32,578 nucleotides of DNA from Acholeplasmatales bacterium (GCA_900767915.1 CAAGAX010000010.1:1-32578), one strand, 5' to 3'. Shown: positions 16,378 to 25,161, counted from the first letter of the stretch. Notes: a model not told the origin generated them from the sequence alone. Translations and numbers: made by a program.

Positions 16378-18360
16378 ATGGAGCTTAAGGATGTTAAAGG
16401 AATTGGAAGTAAGACAATAGAAATATTAAAGGAAAATAATATTAATAATATTAATGATCTTATATTTCTTTTCCCTAAGAAATATATTATTTATGATGTA
16501 AAAGATGATGCTGATATTTTTGAAGGAGAGGTATTAACAATTAAGGCTTTTTTAGTATCTAATCCTACATTTATAAAATATCAGCTAAGAGTTAATGCGA
16601 TTATTTTTTATATTTTATATAATAATTCTAAAATTAAATGTATTTTATTTTCTAGTGATTATTTAAAATATAAGCTTTTTAATGGTAGTAAGGTCATTCT
16701 TAATGGTAAATACAATCCTTCAAATAATGAATTCATTGTAAAGCGATTATTTTTAGATGATTTTAATTCATATGTTGAAACTGATTATAAAATAAGTAAA
16801 ATTTCAAATAGCTTAATTAAAAGAAGTATTCAAAATGTTTTGAATTCAAATATTAAGGTTTGTGAATCTTTGCCAGCTGAGCTTATTAATAAATACAAAT
16901 TATTACCTATAACTGAATATATTTATTTTTCTCATTTTCCTAATAATAAAAATGATGTACATCAAATATTAAGAAGAAGAAAATTTGAGGAATTCTTTTG
17001 GTATGCAATAAAAATTGAATTATTAAAAAGAAAAAGATTTCAAAATATTAGAGAAGAAGCATTTATTGATAGAAAATATTTAGATGAATTTTATTCATTA
17101 TTAAGCTTTGAACTAACGATAGATCAAAAAAAAGCAATTGATAGTATCTATGATGATTTAAATAAGCCTATTCCTATGAATAGATTAATTCAAGGAGATG
17201 TTGGCTGCGGAAAAACGATTTGTGCAATTGCTTGTAGCTATTTAGTTTCTAAAAGAGAAAAGCAAATCGCAATAATGGTACCAACTGAAATTTTGGCTAA
17301 GCAAGAATATTTTGAATTATTAAAATATTTTAAAAATGAGAATATTATTGTAGAAATTTTAACTTCTAGTGTTAAAGCTTCTGAAAAGGATGATATTCTT
17401 TATCGATTAATGCATAATAGAATTAATATAATTGTTGGTACTCATTCTTTATTAGAGGATAATGTAATATTTAATAATTTAGGTGCAGTTATTATAGATG
17501 AAGAGCATAAATTTGGTGTATTACAAAGAGCAAAGCTAATTAATAAATTTCCTAACGTTGATAGATTATATTTAACTGCAACGCCTATTCCTAGAACATT
17601 AGGATTATCTAATTTTGGTGATTTAGATATATCATCTATTAGAAGTATGCCTAATGGTAGAAAAGAAGTAGTAACTAGAATTATTAATGAAAATGATTTT
17701 TATAAATTGGCTAAAACAATAGATAAAACAATTGGAAGGCATGAGCAGGTTTATGTTATTGCTCCATTAGTATATGATAATGAATCTATTAAAGCTATAA
17801 GCCTAAATGAATGCTATAGAATGTATAAAGAGGCTTTACCAAATAGAAAAATTGCTACCTTATCTGGAAAAATGTCTAGTACAGAAAAAAGTAAAACAAT
17901 GTGTGATTTTATTAATGGCGATATTGATTTATTAATTTCTACAACTGTTATTGAAGTTGGAGTTAATGTATTAACTGCTTCATTAATTGTGATAATGAAT
18001 GCTGAAAGATTTGGATTATCTCAGCTTCATCAATTAAGAGGTAGAGTAGCAAGAGGTAGTCTTCAGGGTAGATGTGTACTAGTTACAAATAGTATGAATA
18101 ATGAAAGATTAGAGGCATTAGTAAAGACCTCTGATGGTTTTCAAATTGCTGAAGCTGATTTTAAATTGAGAGGTCCTGGAGATTATTTTGGAGTATTACA
18201 AAGTGGTTTTGTTGATTTAGAATATGCTAGCTTTGAAAATGATATAAATATTTGGAATTGTGCTAAGGATGATGCAAAGGAGTATCTTCCTAAGCTACTT
18301 GAATTTAATATTAATAACGATAAATTCAAATCGATTTTAAAAACAATTGAAAATGAATAA
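16378..18360 (+). CDS. recG: ATP-dependent DNA helicase RecG
   Basis: Remodels stalled replication forks and Holliday junctions. The N-terminal wedge/OB part (about 1-240) is divergent. The SF2 helicase core is clear: Walker A GDVGCGKT (about 273-280), Walker B/motif II DEEH (about 374-377), TATPIPRT, STTVIEVGVNV, and motif VI QLRGRVARG. I start at ATG 16378 (MELKDVKGIG), 7 bases after GGAG. A longer frame from TTG 16318 would begin inside fakA and run through the terminator. The length of 660 aa is typical. recG lies between fakA and plsX as in Bacillus, but fapR is missing. Confidence 0.95.
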   Translation: MELKDVKGIGSKTIEILKENNINNINDLIFLFPKKYIIYDVKDDADIFEGEVLTIKAFLVSNPTFIKYQLRVNAIIFYILYNNSKIKCILFSSDYLKYKLFNGSKVILNGKYNPSNNEFIVKRLFLDDFNSYVETDYKISKISNSLIKRSIQNVLNSNIKVCESLPAELINKYKLLPITEYIYFSHFPNNKNDVHQILRRRKFEEFFWYAIKIELLKRKRFQNIREEAFIDRKYLDEFYSLLSFELTIDQKKAIDSIYDDLNKPIPMNRLIQGDVGCGKTICAIACSYLVSKREKQIAIMVPTEILAKQEYFELLKYFKNENIIVEILTSSVKASEKDDILYRLMHNRINIIVGTHSLLEDNVIFNNLGAVIIDEEHKFGVLQRAKLINKFPNVDRLYLTATPIPRTLGLSNFGDLDISSIRSMPNGRKEVVTRIINENDFYKLAKTIDKTIGRHEQVYVIAPLVYDNESIKAISLNECYRMYKEALPNRKIATLSGKMSSTEKSKTMCDFINGDIDLLISTTVIEVGVNVLTASLIVIMNAERFGLSQLHQLRGRVARGSLQGRCVLVTNSMNNERLEALVKTSDGFQIAEADFKLRGPGDYFGVLQSGFVDLEYASFENDINIWNCAKDDAKEYLPKLLEFNINNDKFKSILKTIENE

Positions 18361-18365
18361 ATGAT

Positions 18366-18394
18366 TTGAGTTTATATTCTAAAAATGATACAAT
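18366..18394 (+). promoter_or_regulatory. Promoter of plsX-rnc
   Basis: TTGAGT (18366-18371), a 17-base spacer, extended -10 TGATACAAT ending at 18394. The ribosome binding site CGGAGGT follows. No FapR-type operator is visible. Confidence 0.8.
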
Positions 18395-18421
18395 ATAAAT
18401 ACTATTCGGAGGTAAAAAATA

Positions 18422-19432
18422 ATGATTAAAATTGGTGTTGATGCAAATGGAGGAGACTTAGGAGTTAAAGCAACTGTCCCTGGAGCTATGAGAGCTATTC
18501 AAATGTTTAAGGATATTGAAATAGTTCTATTTGGTGATGAAGAAAAAATAAAGCCATTATTAACTAATAGCGAAAGAATTTCTATTGTTCATACTAAAGA
18601 AACATTAGATATGGGTGAGCATGATCCTATGCGTGCCATTAGAAAAAATAAAACTGCATCATTATGCTTAGCTATGACTGCCGCAAAAAATAAAGAGGTT
18701 GACGCAGTAGTAACCTCAGGACCAACACAATGTGTAGTTATGGGAGCCCATTTAATTATTAGAAGATTACCACAAATGGAAAGAGTAGCCTTATGTCCTA
18801 TTATTCCTAATTTAGATGGTATGCCTCGTTTATTATTAGATGTAGGTGCAAATGTTGAGCTTGAGGCTAGACATTTATGTCAATTTGCCGTTTTTGCTAC
18901 AGTTGCCTGTGAGGAGATTTTTGGAATTAAGAACCCTAGCGTTGGATTATTAAATATTGGTTCTGAGGAATCAAAGGGTAGAGATTTGGATAGAGAGGCC
19001 TATAAGGAGCTTTCTAATTTAAATGGTATTAATTTTTATGGAAACGTTGAACCAGATCAAATTCTTGATTGTCCTACAAATATTGTTGTTGCAGATGGAT
19101 ATAATGGTAATATTTGCTTAAAGTCAATGGAGGGCTCTGCTAAGATTGTTAGTAAGATGCTAAAAGAGGAAATTAAATCATCTTTTTTAGGTATCATTGG
19201 TGCTCTATTAATGCATAAGAATTTAAAACGTTTAAAGAAGCGTATGGATACTAAAGAGGTTGGTGGAGCTATGATTTTTGGTATTGGCTCATCAGTTATA
19301 AAGGCTCATGGTAATTCAGATGAGGTTGCAATAGCTAATGCAATCAAACAAGCGAAAATTATGGTTGAATCAAATATAATTGAGAAGGTTATTAATCGCC
19401 TTCCTAAGGAAGAAGCTGATAAAGTTGAGTAA
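18422..19432 (+). CDS. plsX: Phosphate acyltransferase PlsX
   Basis: Interconverts acyl-ACP and acyl-phosphate. The acyl-phosphate feeds PlsY in membrane phospholipid synthesis. Family hallmarks seen are IGVDANGGDLGVKATVPGA at the N-terminus (IAVDAMGGD type), DMGEHDPMRAIRKNKTASL (about 62-80), VTSGPTQCVVMGA (a variant of the usual SAGNTGA loop), VGLLNIGSEESKG and VADGYNGNICLKSMEG. At 336 aa it is full length. The terminal 8 bases overlap rnc. In Bacillus plsX is followed by fabD-fabG-acpP. Here it runs straight into rnc. With FakA and a DegV protein nearby it fits an exogenous fatty-acid route. Confidence 0.95.
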   Translation: MIKIGVDANGGDLGVKATVPGAMRAIQMFKDIEIVLFGDEEKIKPLLTNSERISIVHTKETLDMGEHDPMRAIRKNKTASLCLAMTAAKNKEVDAVVTSGPTQCVVMGAHLIIRRLPQMERVALCPIIPNLDGMPRLLLDVGANVELEARHLCQFAVFATVACEEIFGIKNPSVGLLNIGSEESKGRDLDREAYKELSNLNGINFYGNVEPDQILDCPTNIVVADGYNGNICLKSMEGSAKIVSKMLKEEIKSSFLGIIGALLMHKNLKRLKKRMDTKEVGGAMIFGIGSSVIKAHGNSDEVAIANAIKQAKIMVESNIIEKVINRLPKEEADKVE

Positions 19433-20090
19433 TGTAGAAAAATTAGAGGATGTAATTGGATATAAATTTAAAAATATAGAATTTTTAAAGGTAGCATTAA
19501 CTCATTCCTCATACGCTAATGAGCATAACGTAGAATGCAATGAAAGAATGGAATTCTTAGGAGATGCAGTTTTAGAGCTAGCTATGAGTGATTATTTATA
19601 TCATGTTATTGATTTAGATGAGGGAGTATTAACTAAAACGCGTGCTAAGGCTGTATGCGAGGTGGCATTAAATGTTTATGCTGATAAAATTCATTTAGCT
19701 AATTATCTTTTATTAGGTAAAGGTGAGGAGCATACTGGAGGAAGAGAAAGACCAGCAATTATTGCTGATGCATTAGAAGCAGTATTAGGTGCTGTTTTTC
19801 TTGATGGCGGTTTTGATGTAGCTAAAAAAATAGTAAAAGGATTTTTTATTCCTTACATCGAAGAGACTCTTCAATATAAGGATTATAAATCTATTCTTCA
19901 GGAGAAGCTTCAAAGTGAAAAAAGAAGTATTAGATATGAAATTGTAAGGGATTTAGGACCTGCAAATGATAAGACATTTGAAGCTGTTGTTTTTATGGAT
20001 GATATTTTAATGGGTAGAGGAATAGGTAAAACTAAAAAAGAGGCTCAACAAAATGCTGCTAAGGCTGCATTAGATAAGGAAGCTGCCTAG
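19425..20090 (+). CDS. rnc: Ribonuclease III
   Basis: Cleaves double-stranded RNA in rRNA processing and mRNA turnover. The catalytic domain carries the signature ERMEFLGDAVLELAMSDYLY (with the E and D metal ligands), and later DALEAVLGAVFLDGG. A dsRNA-binding domain follows (about 150-221, starting with YKSILQEKLQ and ending KEAQQNAAKAAL). I choose the TTG start at 19425 (MSNVEKLEDVIGYKF), which gives the usual length of 221 aa and an 8-base overlap with plsX. An earlier TTG at 19380 would overlap plsX by 53 bases. AAGGAAGAAG lies upstream at 19406-19415. Confidence 0.94.
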   Translation: MSNVEKLEDVIGYKFKNIEFLKVALTHSSYANEHNVECNERMEFLGDAVLELAMSDYLYHVIDLDEGVLTKTRAKAVCEVALNVYADKIHLANYLLLGKGEEHTGGRERPAIIADALEAVLGAVFLDGGFDVAKKIVKGFFIPYIEETLQYKDYKSILQEKLQSEKRSIRYEIVRDLGPANDKTFEAVVFMDDILMGRGIGKTKKEAQQNAAKAALDKEAA

Positions 20091-20109
20091 TTTTTTAAAT
20101 AATTATGCA

Positions 20110-20129
20110 TATACTATAGTGGTGGTATT
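20110..20129 (+). promoter_or_regulatory. Possible -10 and ribosome binding site of dapB
   Basis: TATACT (20110-20115), five bases, then GGTGGTA directly before the ATG. No clear -35. Confidence 0.4.
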
Positions 20130-20750
20130 ATGCGTATAGTTATTTTAGGAATTTTAGGTAAAATTGGTAAAAGGCTCTATTTAAAATATAAGGATGAATT
20201 TGATATTATTGGTATAGATTTAAAGGATGATAATGATATACCTATGGTTAAATCAATTGATGATGTTGATGATTTTGATATAGCAATTGATTTTTCATCT
20301 ATTAATGCTAAAGATGAGCTAATTAAGATATTAAAAAGAAATAAACCAGTTATTAGTGGTACTACTGGTTATAAAAAAGAAGAAATTGAATATTTTTATT
20401 CTATAAATAAGGATCAATTTTATTGGTCCTGTAATTTTTCTAAGGGAATAGATTTATTTAAAAACATTTCATGTATAATAAAAAATGAATATCCTATATT
20501 TGATTTTGTTGAAATACATTCAATAGGAAAAAAGGATGCACCATCAGGTACAGCTAAATATTTAGCTGATTGTTTAAATTTCCCTTATGAAAAAATTCAA
20601 TATTTAAGATTACCCTTAGCTCCTGCAATTCATGAATTAGTCTTTACAACGGATAATGAAAGAATTATTATTAGACATGAGGCTATAAATAAGAATGCTT
20701 ATATTGAGGGGATTGATAGGCTTTTAAGGAGGTTGATTAGTAATGCTTAA
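20130..20750 (+). CDS. dapB: 4-Hydroxy-tetrahydrodipicolinate reductase (short form)
   Basis: Catalyses the NAD(P)H-dependent step after DapA in the diaminopimelate/lysine pathway, needed for peptidoglycan. Seen are the Rossmann GILGKIG loop (residues 7-13), SGTTGY (about 75-80), WSCNFSKGIDL (about 91-101), and the active-site segment EIHSIGKKDAPSGTA, which keeps the catalytic His and Lys but replaces the second His of the usual HH pair by Ser. The C-terminal tail has the typical HEAINKNAYIEGI. At 206 aa it is 40-60 residues shorter than common DapB, through compact loops rather than truncation. It overlaps the dnaD-like gene by 8 bases. Confidence 0.88.
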   Translation: MRIVILGILGKIGKRLYLKYKDEFDIIGIDLKDDNDIPMVKSIDDVDDFDIAIDFSSINAKDELIKILKRNKPVISGTTGYKKEEIEYFYSINKDQFYWSCNFSKGIDLFKNISCIIKNEYPIFDFVEIHSIGKKDAPSGTAKYLADCLNFPYEKIQYLRLPLAPAIHELVFTTDNERIIIRHEAINKNAYIEGIDRLLRRLISNA

Positions 20751-21342
20751 AAAGCTTTATGATTGTAATTGCTTTGATTATAAAGAATTTATACATCAAA
20801 ATCAAAAGAAGCTTTCATTATCAAATGATGAAGCAATGGTATTAATACAAATGCTAAATGTTTATAAGACAAAGAAAAATATTTCAGTATCTGATTTAGC
20901 TCCTTATTTAAATATGTCTTATAATGATATAGAAAATGTATTAGGCTTTCTTTTAGAAAGAGATTTTTATTCTATTTACATAAGCTATATAGATGGTTTA
21001 GGTGAAGAATCTATTCTTTTTGATGGCTTTTTTACTAAGGCCTCAGATATATTAAATGGCGTAGTAAATGACTATCAAAATGAATTAACTACAATAACTA
21101 AATGGTTAAATAAAAAATTAAATAGATTATTATCAAATATGGAATTAGATATTATTACAAGCTTAGTTGAGGAAGATAAAAAAACATTTACTGATTTTAA
21201 AAATGCTTATAATTCATTAGAATCAACTAATAGGGTTATTAGCATTAAGACTTTAGCAAAGGCTCTATCAGGTGATAATTCACCTAAACAAAAGGATTCA
21301 AATAATAAGCTTGTTAAAAGCTTTATGGATTCTATAAAGTAA
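20743..21342 (+). CDS. dnaD: DnaD-like replication initiation protein
   Basis: DnaD-family proteins help load the replicative helicase at origins and restart sites. The N-terminal half looks like a winged helix (about 25-100, with NISVSDLAPYLNMSYNDIENVLGFLLERDF). The C-terminal part from about 115 has the helical DnaD/DnaB2 pattern (LSNMELDIITSLVEE...FTDFKNAY). Sequence similarity is modest, but nth follows 6 bases later, as dnaD-nth does across Bacilli. AAGGAGG in the end of dapB is its ribosome binding site. At 199 aa it is slightly shorter than Bacillus DnaD (232). Confidence 0.78.
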   Translation: MLKKLYDCNCFDYKEFIHQNQKKLSLSNDEAMVLIQMLNVYKTKKNISVSDLAPYLNMSYNDIENVLGFLLERDFYSIYISYIDGLGEESILFDGFFTKASDILNGVVNDYQNELTTITKWLNKKLNRLLSNMELDIITSLVEEDKKTFTDFKNAYNSLESTNRVISIKTLAKALSGDNSPKQKDSNNKLVKSFMDSIK

Positions 21343-21348
21343 TTTATT

Positions 21349-21975
21349 ATGAATAAACAAAAATCAAAAGAAATAATATCTATTTTAAGAGAAATTATTT
21401 CAAATCCTGTATGTGAGCTTGATTATACTGATGCTTTTTCCTTATTAATAGCAGTAATGCTATCAGCACAAACTACTGATAAAAGAGTTAATATAGTAAC
21501 ACCTAACTTGCTTTTAAAATATCCAACTGTTTTATCCTTAGCAAATGCTGATATTTCAGATGTAAAAGAAATTATTAAATCATTAGGCTTAGCTAATAAT
21601 AAAGCTTTAAATTTAATTAAGCTAGCTAATATAATTCATTTTCAATATAATGATATTGTACCAAATGATTTTAATGAACTTATAAAGTTACCAGGCGTAG
21701 GTAGAAAAACAGCCAGTGTTTTATTAGCAGTTTATTATAAGATTCCCTCAATGCCAGTTGATACTCATTTACATAGAATGGCTATAAGACTAGGCTATAT
21801 AAATGAGAATGATAATACTTTAAAGGCAGAAGAAGCATTAAAAAAGTATATTCCTAAAAAAGATTGGATAGATAGTCATCATTTATTATTACTATTTGGA
21901 AGATATTATTGTAAGGCAATAAATCCTTTATGTGATGGATGTAAGCTAAAAAAATTTTGTAAGCACTATAAATAG
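21349..21975 (+). CDS. nth: Endonuclease III (DNA glycosylase/AP lyase)
   Basis: Removes oxidised pyrimidines and cuts the AP site in base excision repair. The helix-hairpin-helix LPGVGRKTA contains catalytic K120, and D138 lies in MPVDTHLHR. The [4Fe-4S] cluster ligands C188, C195, C198 and C204 have the exact C-x6-C-x2-C-x5-C spacing. At 208 aa it is standard. It is probably co-transcribed with dapB and the dnaD-like gene. The terminator stem starts in its last codons. Confidence 0.96.
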   Translation: MNKQKSKEIISILREIISNPVCELDYTDAFSLLIAVMLSAQTTDKRVNIVTPNLLLKYPTVLSLANADISDVKEIIKSLGLANNKALNLIKLANIIHFQYNDIVPNDFNELIKLPGVGRKTASVLLAVYYKIPSMPVDTHLHRMAIRLGYINENDNTLKAEEALKKYIPKKDWIDSHHLLLLFGRYYCKAINPLCDGCKLKKFCKHYK

Positions 21976-21987
21976 TGCTTTTTTTTA
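21961..21987 (+). terminator. Terminator of dapB-dnaD-nth
   Basis: A 9-bp stem AAGCACTAT (21961-21969)/ATAGTGCTT (21972-21980) with a T run. It overlaps the nth stop codon. Confidence 0.9.
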
Positions 21988-22020
21988 CGTATAAAATTAT
22001 ATATTTAATATGGTGATGAT

Positions 22021-22191
22021 ATGAAGGTAAAAATTTTTGATTTTGAACATGAAAGGGATTTAGAGGATGCAATTAATGAATTTATTAATAAAATTCAATA
22101 TAAGACAATTACTATTCAATATCAGGCTTCACATTTTTCTTGTAATGGTGAGCAAATATTCTCTTTTTCAGCAATAATTATATATGACTAA
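22021..22191 (+). CDS. Small Cse60-like protein
   Basis: A 56-aa frame from ATG 22021, with GGTGAT at 22012-22017, to TAA 22189-22191. It is too short for usual ORF filters. The product starts with a beta strand and an acidic helix (KVKIFDFEHERDLEDAIN), followed by two beta strands, ending QIFSFSAIIIYD. This closely resembles the Cse60 family of Bacillota, whose Bacillus member is a sporulation-phase (sigma-E) gene of unknown function. The typical features are 'KiFd.EhE.dLE..iN.Fl' at the start and 'FSAiiiY' at the end. It appears to be its own unit behind the nth terminator, with a possible -10 TATATT at 22000-22005. Confidence 0.7.
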   Translation: MKVKIFDFEHERDLEDAINEFINKIQYKTITIQYQASHFSCNGEQIFSFSAIIIYD

Positions 22192-22200
22192 TTACTTAAA

Positions 22201-22217
22201 TACTCCGTAAGGGGGTA
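22201..22217 (+). other. Short GC-richer hairpin after the Cse60-like gene
   Basis: TACTCC (22201-22206), loop GTAAG, GGGGTA (22212-22217) with one T-G pair. A T tract comes only after eight more bases, so this is at best a weak terminator. Confidence 0.35.
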
Positions 22218-22261
22218 AAAGTCATTTTTTTCTCAAATCGATAATTATATACATTTAATTC

Positions 22262-22290
22262 TAAGTTATTTATAATTAGGTTATAACTTA
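22262..22290 (+). promoter_or_regulatory. Inverted repeat around the promoter of the XRE regulator (candidate operator)
   Basis: A perfect 8-bp repeat, TAAGTTAT (22262-22269) and ATAACTTA (22283-22290), with centres 21 bases apart, about two helical turns. A TATAAT (22271-22276) lies between the arms, and the ribosome binding site GGAGG follows at 22292. The layout fits autoregulation by the protein encoded next. Confidence 0.55.
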
Positions 22291-22301
22291 TGGAGGTATA
22301 T

Positions 22302-23471
22302 ATGAAAGATATAAAAAAAGAAATTATTGAAAGAAATACTTCAAAGGAGGATTATGGTCAGGTTTTAGGAATTGAGGTCAAGTATCGTCGGATTCAGCTT
22401 AGTATGACACTTGCGACAACGGCTTCAAAGATTTGTTCAATTTCTTATTTATCCAAAATTGAGAACAATGCAATTGATGCTAGCCCATTATATTTAAGAG
22501 AAATTTGTCAACAGGTTGATCTAGATGATAATCAAATTGACCTACTTATGAATTTAAGAAAAATAATTGAGGAATGTATAGCTGCTTATTTAAATAAAGA
22601 TGCAGCCTTTTTAAATGATAGCTTTTGTAATGGTAAGGGCTTTGAAAATTTTAGATATAAAATTATTGAGTTTATCTATTATTTATATAATGAGGATATT
22701 TATAATGCAAATTTAACTTATAAAAATCTAATACGTGTTTCATCTACAATGAGTGATTTTGATTTTTATGTTTTCTCTTTATTTAGTGGCATTTTGTGTT
22801 ATTATAATCAATTTTATACTGATTGCTTTGAAACACTAAAGCTTTTAACTAATTTGAAGATTAATACTGAATTTGATATTTTAAAGGATAAGTTCATATT
22901 TTTATCTTTATCTTTTATTAATAGCTGTGATACAAGCTTTGCTTATAAAATTATAAAGGAAAGATTATTAAATAATGGTAAGTATACTATGCTTGAAGAA
23001 ATTAATTATATTTATTCATTATATTTATTAAATAATAATAGCTTTTATGAATATTATGAAATAGTAAAGCAAATAACTAATCCTAAATATAAGGAAAGTG
23101 TTAGGCTTTATTGTGATTTTGCAAATAATAATATGAATTTATCATCATATAATCAAGAAAATTTAACAACATTTACAAAACTATTACTACTTACAAGAAC
23201 TAATAAAGCATTAGCTAAGAACGAAATTGAATCTATTGAACCAATATATGAGTATGATATGAATTTGATTTTATTAAAGTATTTATTACTTGAAAATGAT
23301 AATGATAAGCTTAGATTTATTACTGATATTGCTTTACCTAATACGCAAAGAAATAATACAAAATTTAATTCAAATTTTTTCTTATATGAATTAGCAAATG
23401 TTGCTTCACGAAGCTTTAAATATAAATTATTTACTACCTATTTTTTAAAAATAAATAATCAAAATAATTGA
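22302..23471 (+). CDS. XRE-family transcriptional regulator with long helical C-terminus (Rgg/PlcR-like architecture)
   Basis: The N-terminal helix-turn-helix lies at about residues 20-75, with the XRE signature ISYLSKIENN at its centre. The remaining 300 residues are predicted helical and Tyr/Asn/Leu-rich, with helix pairs that could be TPR-like. This layout is that of Rgg, PlcR and other peptide-sensing regulators. No pheromone gene is visible nearby, so peptide sensing is inference. The start is ATG 22302 with GGAGG 5 bases upstream. An ATG at 22290 overlaps that site. The stop is TGA. The surface-protein gene follows after only 22 bases with no terminator between, so this protein probably controls it. 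Confidence 0.72.
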   Translation: MKDIKKEIIERNTSKEDYGQVLGIEVKYRRIQLSMTLATTASKICSISYLSKIENNAIDASPLYLREICQQVDLDDNQIDLLMNLRKIIEECIAAYLNKDAAFLNDSFCNGKGFENFRYKIIEFIYYLYNEDIYNANLTYKNLIRVSSTMSDFDFYVFSLFSGILCYYNQFYTDCFETLKLLTNLKINTEFDILKDKFIFLSLSFINSCDTSFAYKIIKERLLNNGKYTMLEEINYIYSLYLLNNNSFYEYYEIVKQITNPKYKESVRLYCDFANNNMNLSSYNQENLTTFTKLLLLTRTNKALAKNEIESIEPIYEYDMNLILLKYLLLENDNDKLRFITDIALPNTQRNNTKFNSNFFLYELANVASRSFKYKLFTTYFLKINNQNN

Positions 23472-23493
23472 TATAGGAGGGAAAAATGAAAAT

Positions 23494-25161
23494 ATGCTTA
23501 TGAAAAAAATATCAATTTTTTTATTATTTATTGTTTCATTTTTATATATATCAATAGTCACATCTGCATCAAGCTATAAATTTGAATGGTATAATACCTA
23601 TGTTGAAATACCTGTTGGAGATTCAAGTGAAAAATATAAAAATTTACCTTATGCAAGATTATATGTTGATGGTAGATATGCTTCTGATGCTAGAGTGACA
23701 TATAATACAGTTGGTGATTGGCTATATTTTTTTGAGGATATTAATACTAATGTAATTGGTGAATACAAGGTATGGTATAAGGCCTATGAAAATTATAAAT
23801 ATTGTCCTGGAACATGTAACAATTATAAAGCATTAATAACATTTAGAGTTGTAGATAAAATAGCTCCTAGAATTACTATTTTAAATAATAATTTAAAATT
23901 AAAACGAGGAATTTCTGATTATGATTTTTTAAAGAATGTTAAAGTTACAGATAACTATGATAATAATCCTGAAATAAATATTAGTCATTCTATAGATTTT
24001 AATACTAATGGAATATATCCTGTATATGTTTATGCAACGGATTCATCTAATAATCAAACTGCTTCAGTTTTTAATGTTGAGATATATGGTGATGTTACTC
24101 CTCCTATTATTTCTATTACAAGTCCTATTGTTGAAATAAGCCTTACAACTAGTACTTATGATCCTAATAGTAATTTTAATGTCTTTGATGATAGTACTAA
24201 TGAATGTAATATTAAGCTTGAATATGATATTAAATATGGGGAAATAGGCGATTATCCTGTTAATATTACAGCTATTGATAATGATGGAAATATAAGTATT
24301 AGTAGCTTTATCGTTAGAATAATAGATACAAGTACTCCACCTACAATTAAGTATAATGGCCTAGGTGATACTATATCTATTCCGATAAATAAGGAATTTA
24401 ATATTAAAGAGCTCTTTACTGCTTATGATTCTATAGATGGTGATATTACAAATGATATTAATTATCCAACATTTGATAATACTAAACTAGGAGAATATGA
24501 CTATATTATTTCAGTAACTAATAGCTATGGTAAGGTAACTGAATATAAAGCTAAAATAAAGGTTATTGATGTAGATACACCTAAAATTCATTTAACTACT
24601 CATAATATTACATTAGATTATAAGATAAACCTTGATACATTTAATTTCAAGAAATATATTATTAAAATCACTGATGATAGTATAGTTGATTTAGATAAAA
24701 TTATTATTGAAAATAATATTGAGAATAAGGTTGGTAATTATTATATTAGATATTCATATTCTGATGGAATTCATACTACAGAAGAAATAATAGATGTAAG
24801 ACTATTATCAAATAAAAAACCTACTATTGAAACAAGCTCTATTGAAATCGTTGTTGATTCTACATTAGATTTAAAGAATTTTATTAATGTTATTGATGAA
24901 TCAGATGATACAATATATGATTCAATTGAAATTGATGATTCTAATGTAAAATATGATACATGTGGTAATTATTATATTACTGTTTACGCTTTAAACACCT
25001 CAGGATTAAGTAATGAAAAGAAGGTATCTGTTAAGGTCTCATCAAAGGGATTAGATACTATTTCTATTATTTTTATTAGTGTTTCAGCCTTTTTATTAGT
25101 ACTTGTATTAATTGGAGCTATATTTGTAGTTATTATATTTAAAAAACTAAAAAGCAAATAA
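23494..25161 (+). CDS. Membrane-anchored surface protein with tandem Ig-like (DUF5011-type) repeats
   Basis: A signal peptide at residues 4-27 (KK, hydrophobic core, TSASS) is followed by about 490 extracellular residues and a single C-terminal membrane helix (about 525-547) with a basic tail KKLKSK. It is thus a type I membrane protein, not sortase-anchored. The exterior has an N-terminal beta domain with a Cys pair (CPGTC, about 110). About five Ig-like repeats follow (about 119-205, 206-285, 286-365, 366-442, 443-520), each opening with a 'P.I' strand and closing with 'G.Y.V...A.D..GN' and a V/I-rich strand. The role is unknown; adhesion or envelope spacing is plausible. The translation start is uncertain (23494 or 23500) because the best-placed ATG (23486) opens a 5-codon frame. 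Confidence 0.8.
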   Translation: MLMKKISIFLLFIVSFLYISIVTSASSYKFEWYNTYVEIPVGDSSEKYKNLPYARLYVDGRYASDARVTYNTVGDWLYFFEDINTNVIGEYKVWYKAYENYKYCPGTCNNYKALITFRVVDKIAPRITILNNNLKLKRGISDYDFLKNVKVTDNYDNNPEINISHSIDFNTNGIYPVYVYATDSSNNQTASVFNVEIYGDVTPPIISITSPIVEISLTTSTYDPNSNFNVFDDSTNECNIKLEYDIKYGEIGDYPVNITAIDNDGNISISSFIVRIIDTSTPPTIKYNGLGDTISIPINKEFNIKELFTAYDSIDGDITNDINYPTFDNTKLGEYDYIISVTNSYGKVTEYKAKIKVIDVDTPKIHLTTHNITLDYKINLDTFNFKKYIIKITDDSIVDLDKIIIENNIENKVGNYYIRYSYSDGIHTTEEIIDVRLLSNKKPTIETSSIEIVVDSTLDLKNFINVIDESDDTIYDSIEIDDSNVKYDTCGNYYITVYALNTSGLSNEKKVSVKVSSKGLDTISIIFISVSAFLLVLVLIGAIFVVIIFKKLKSK

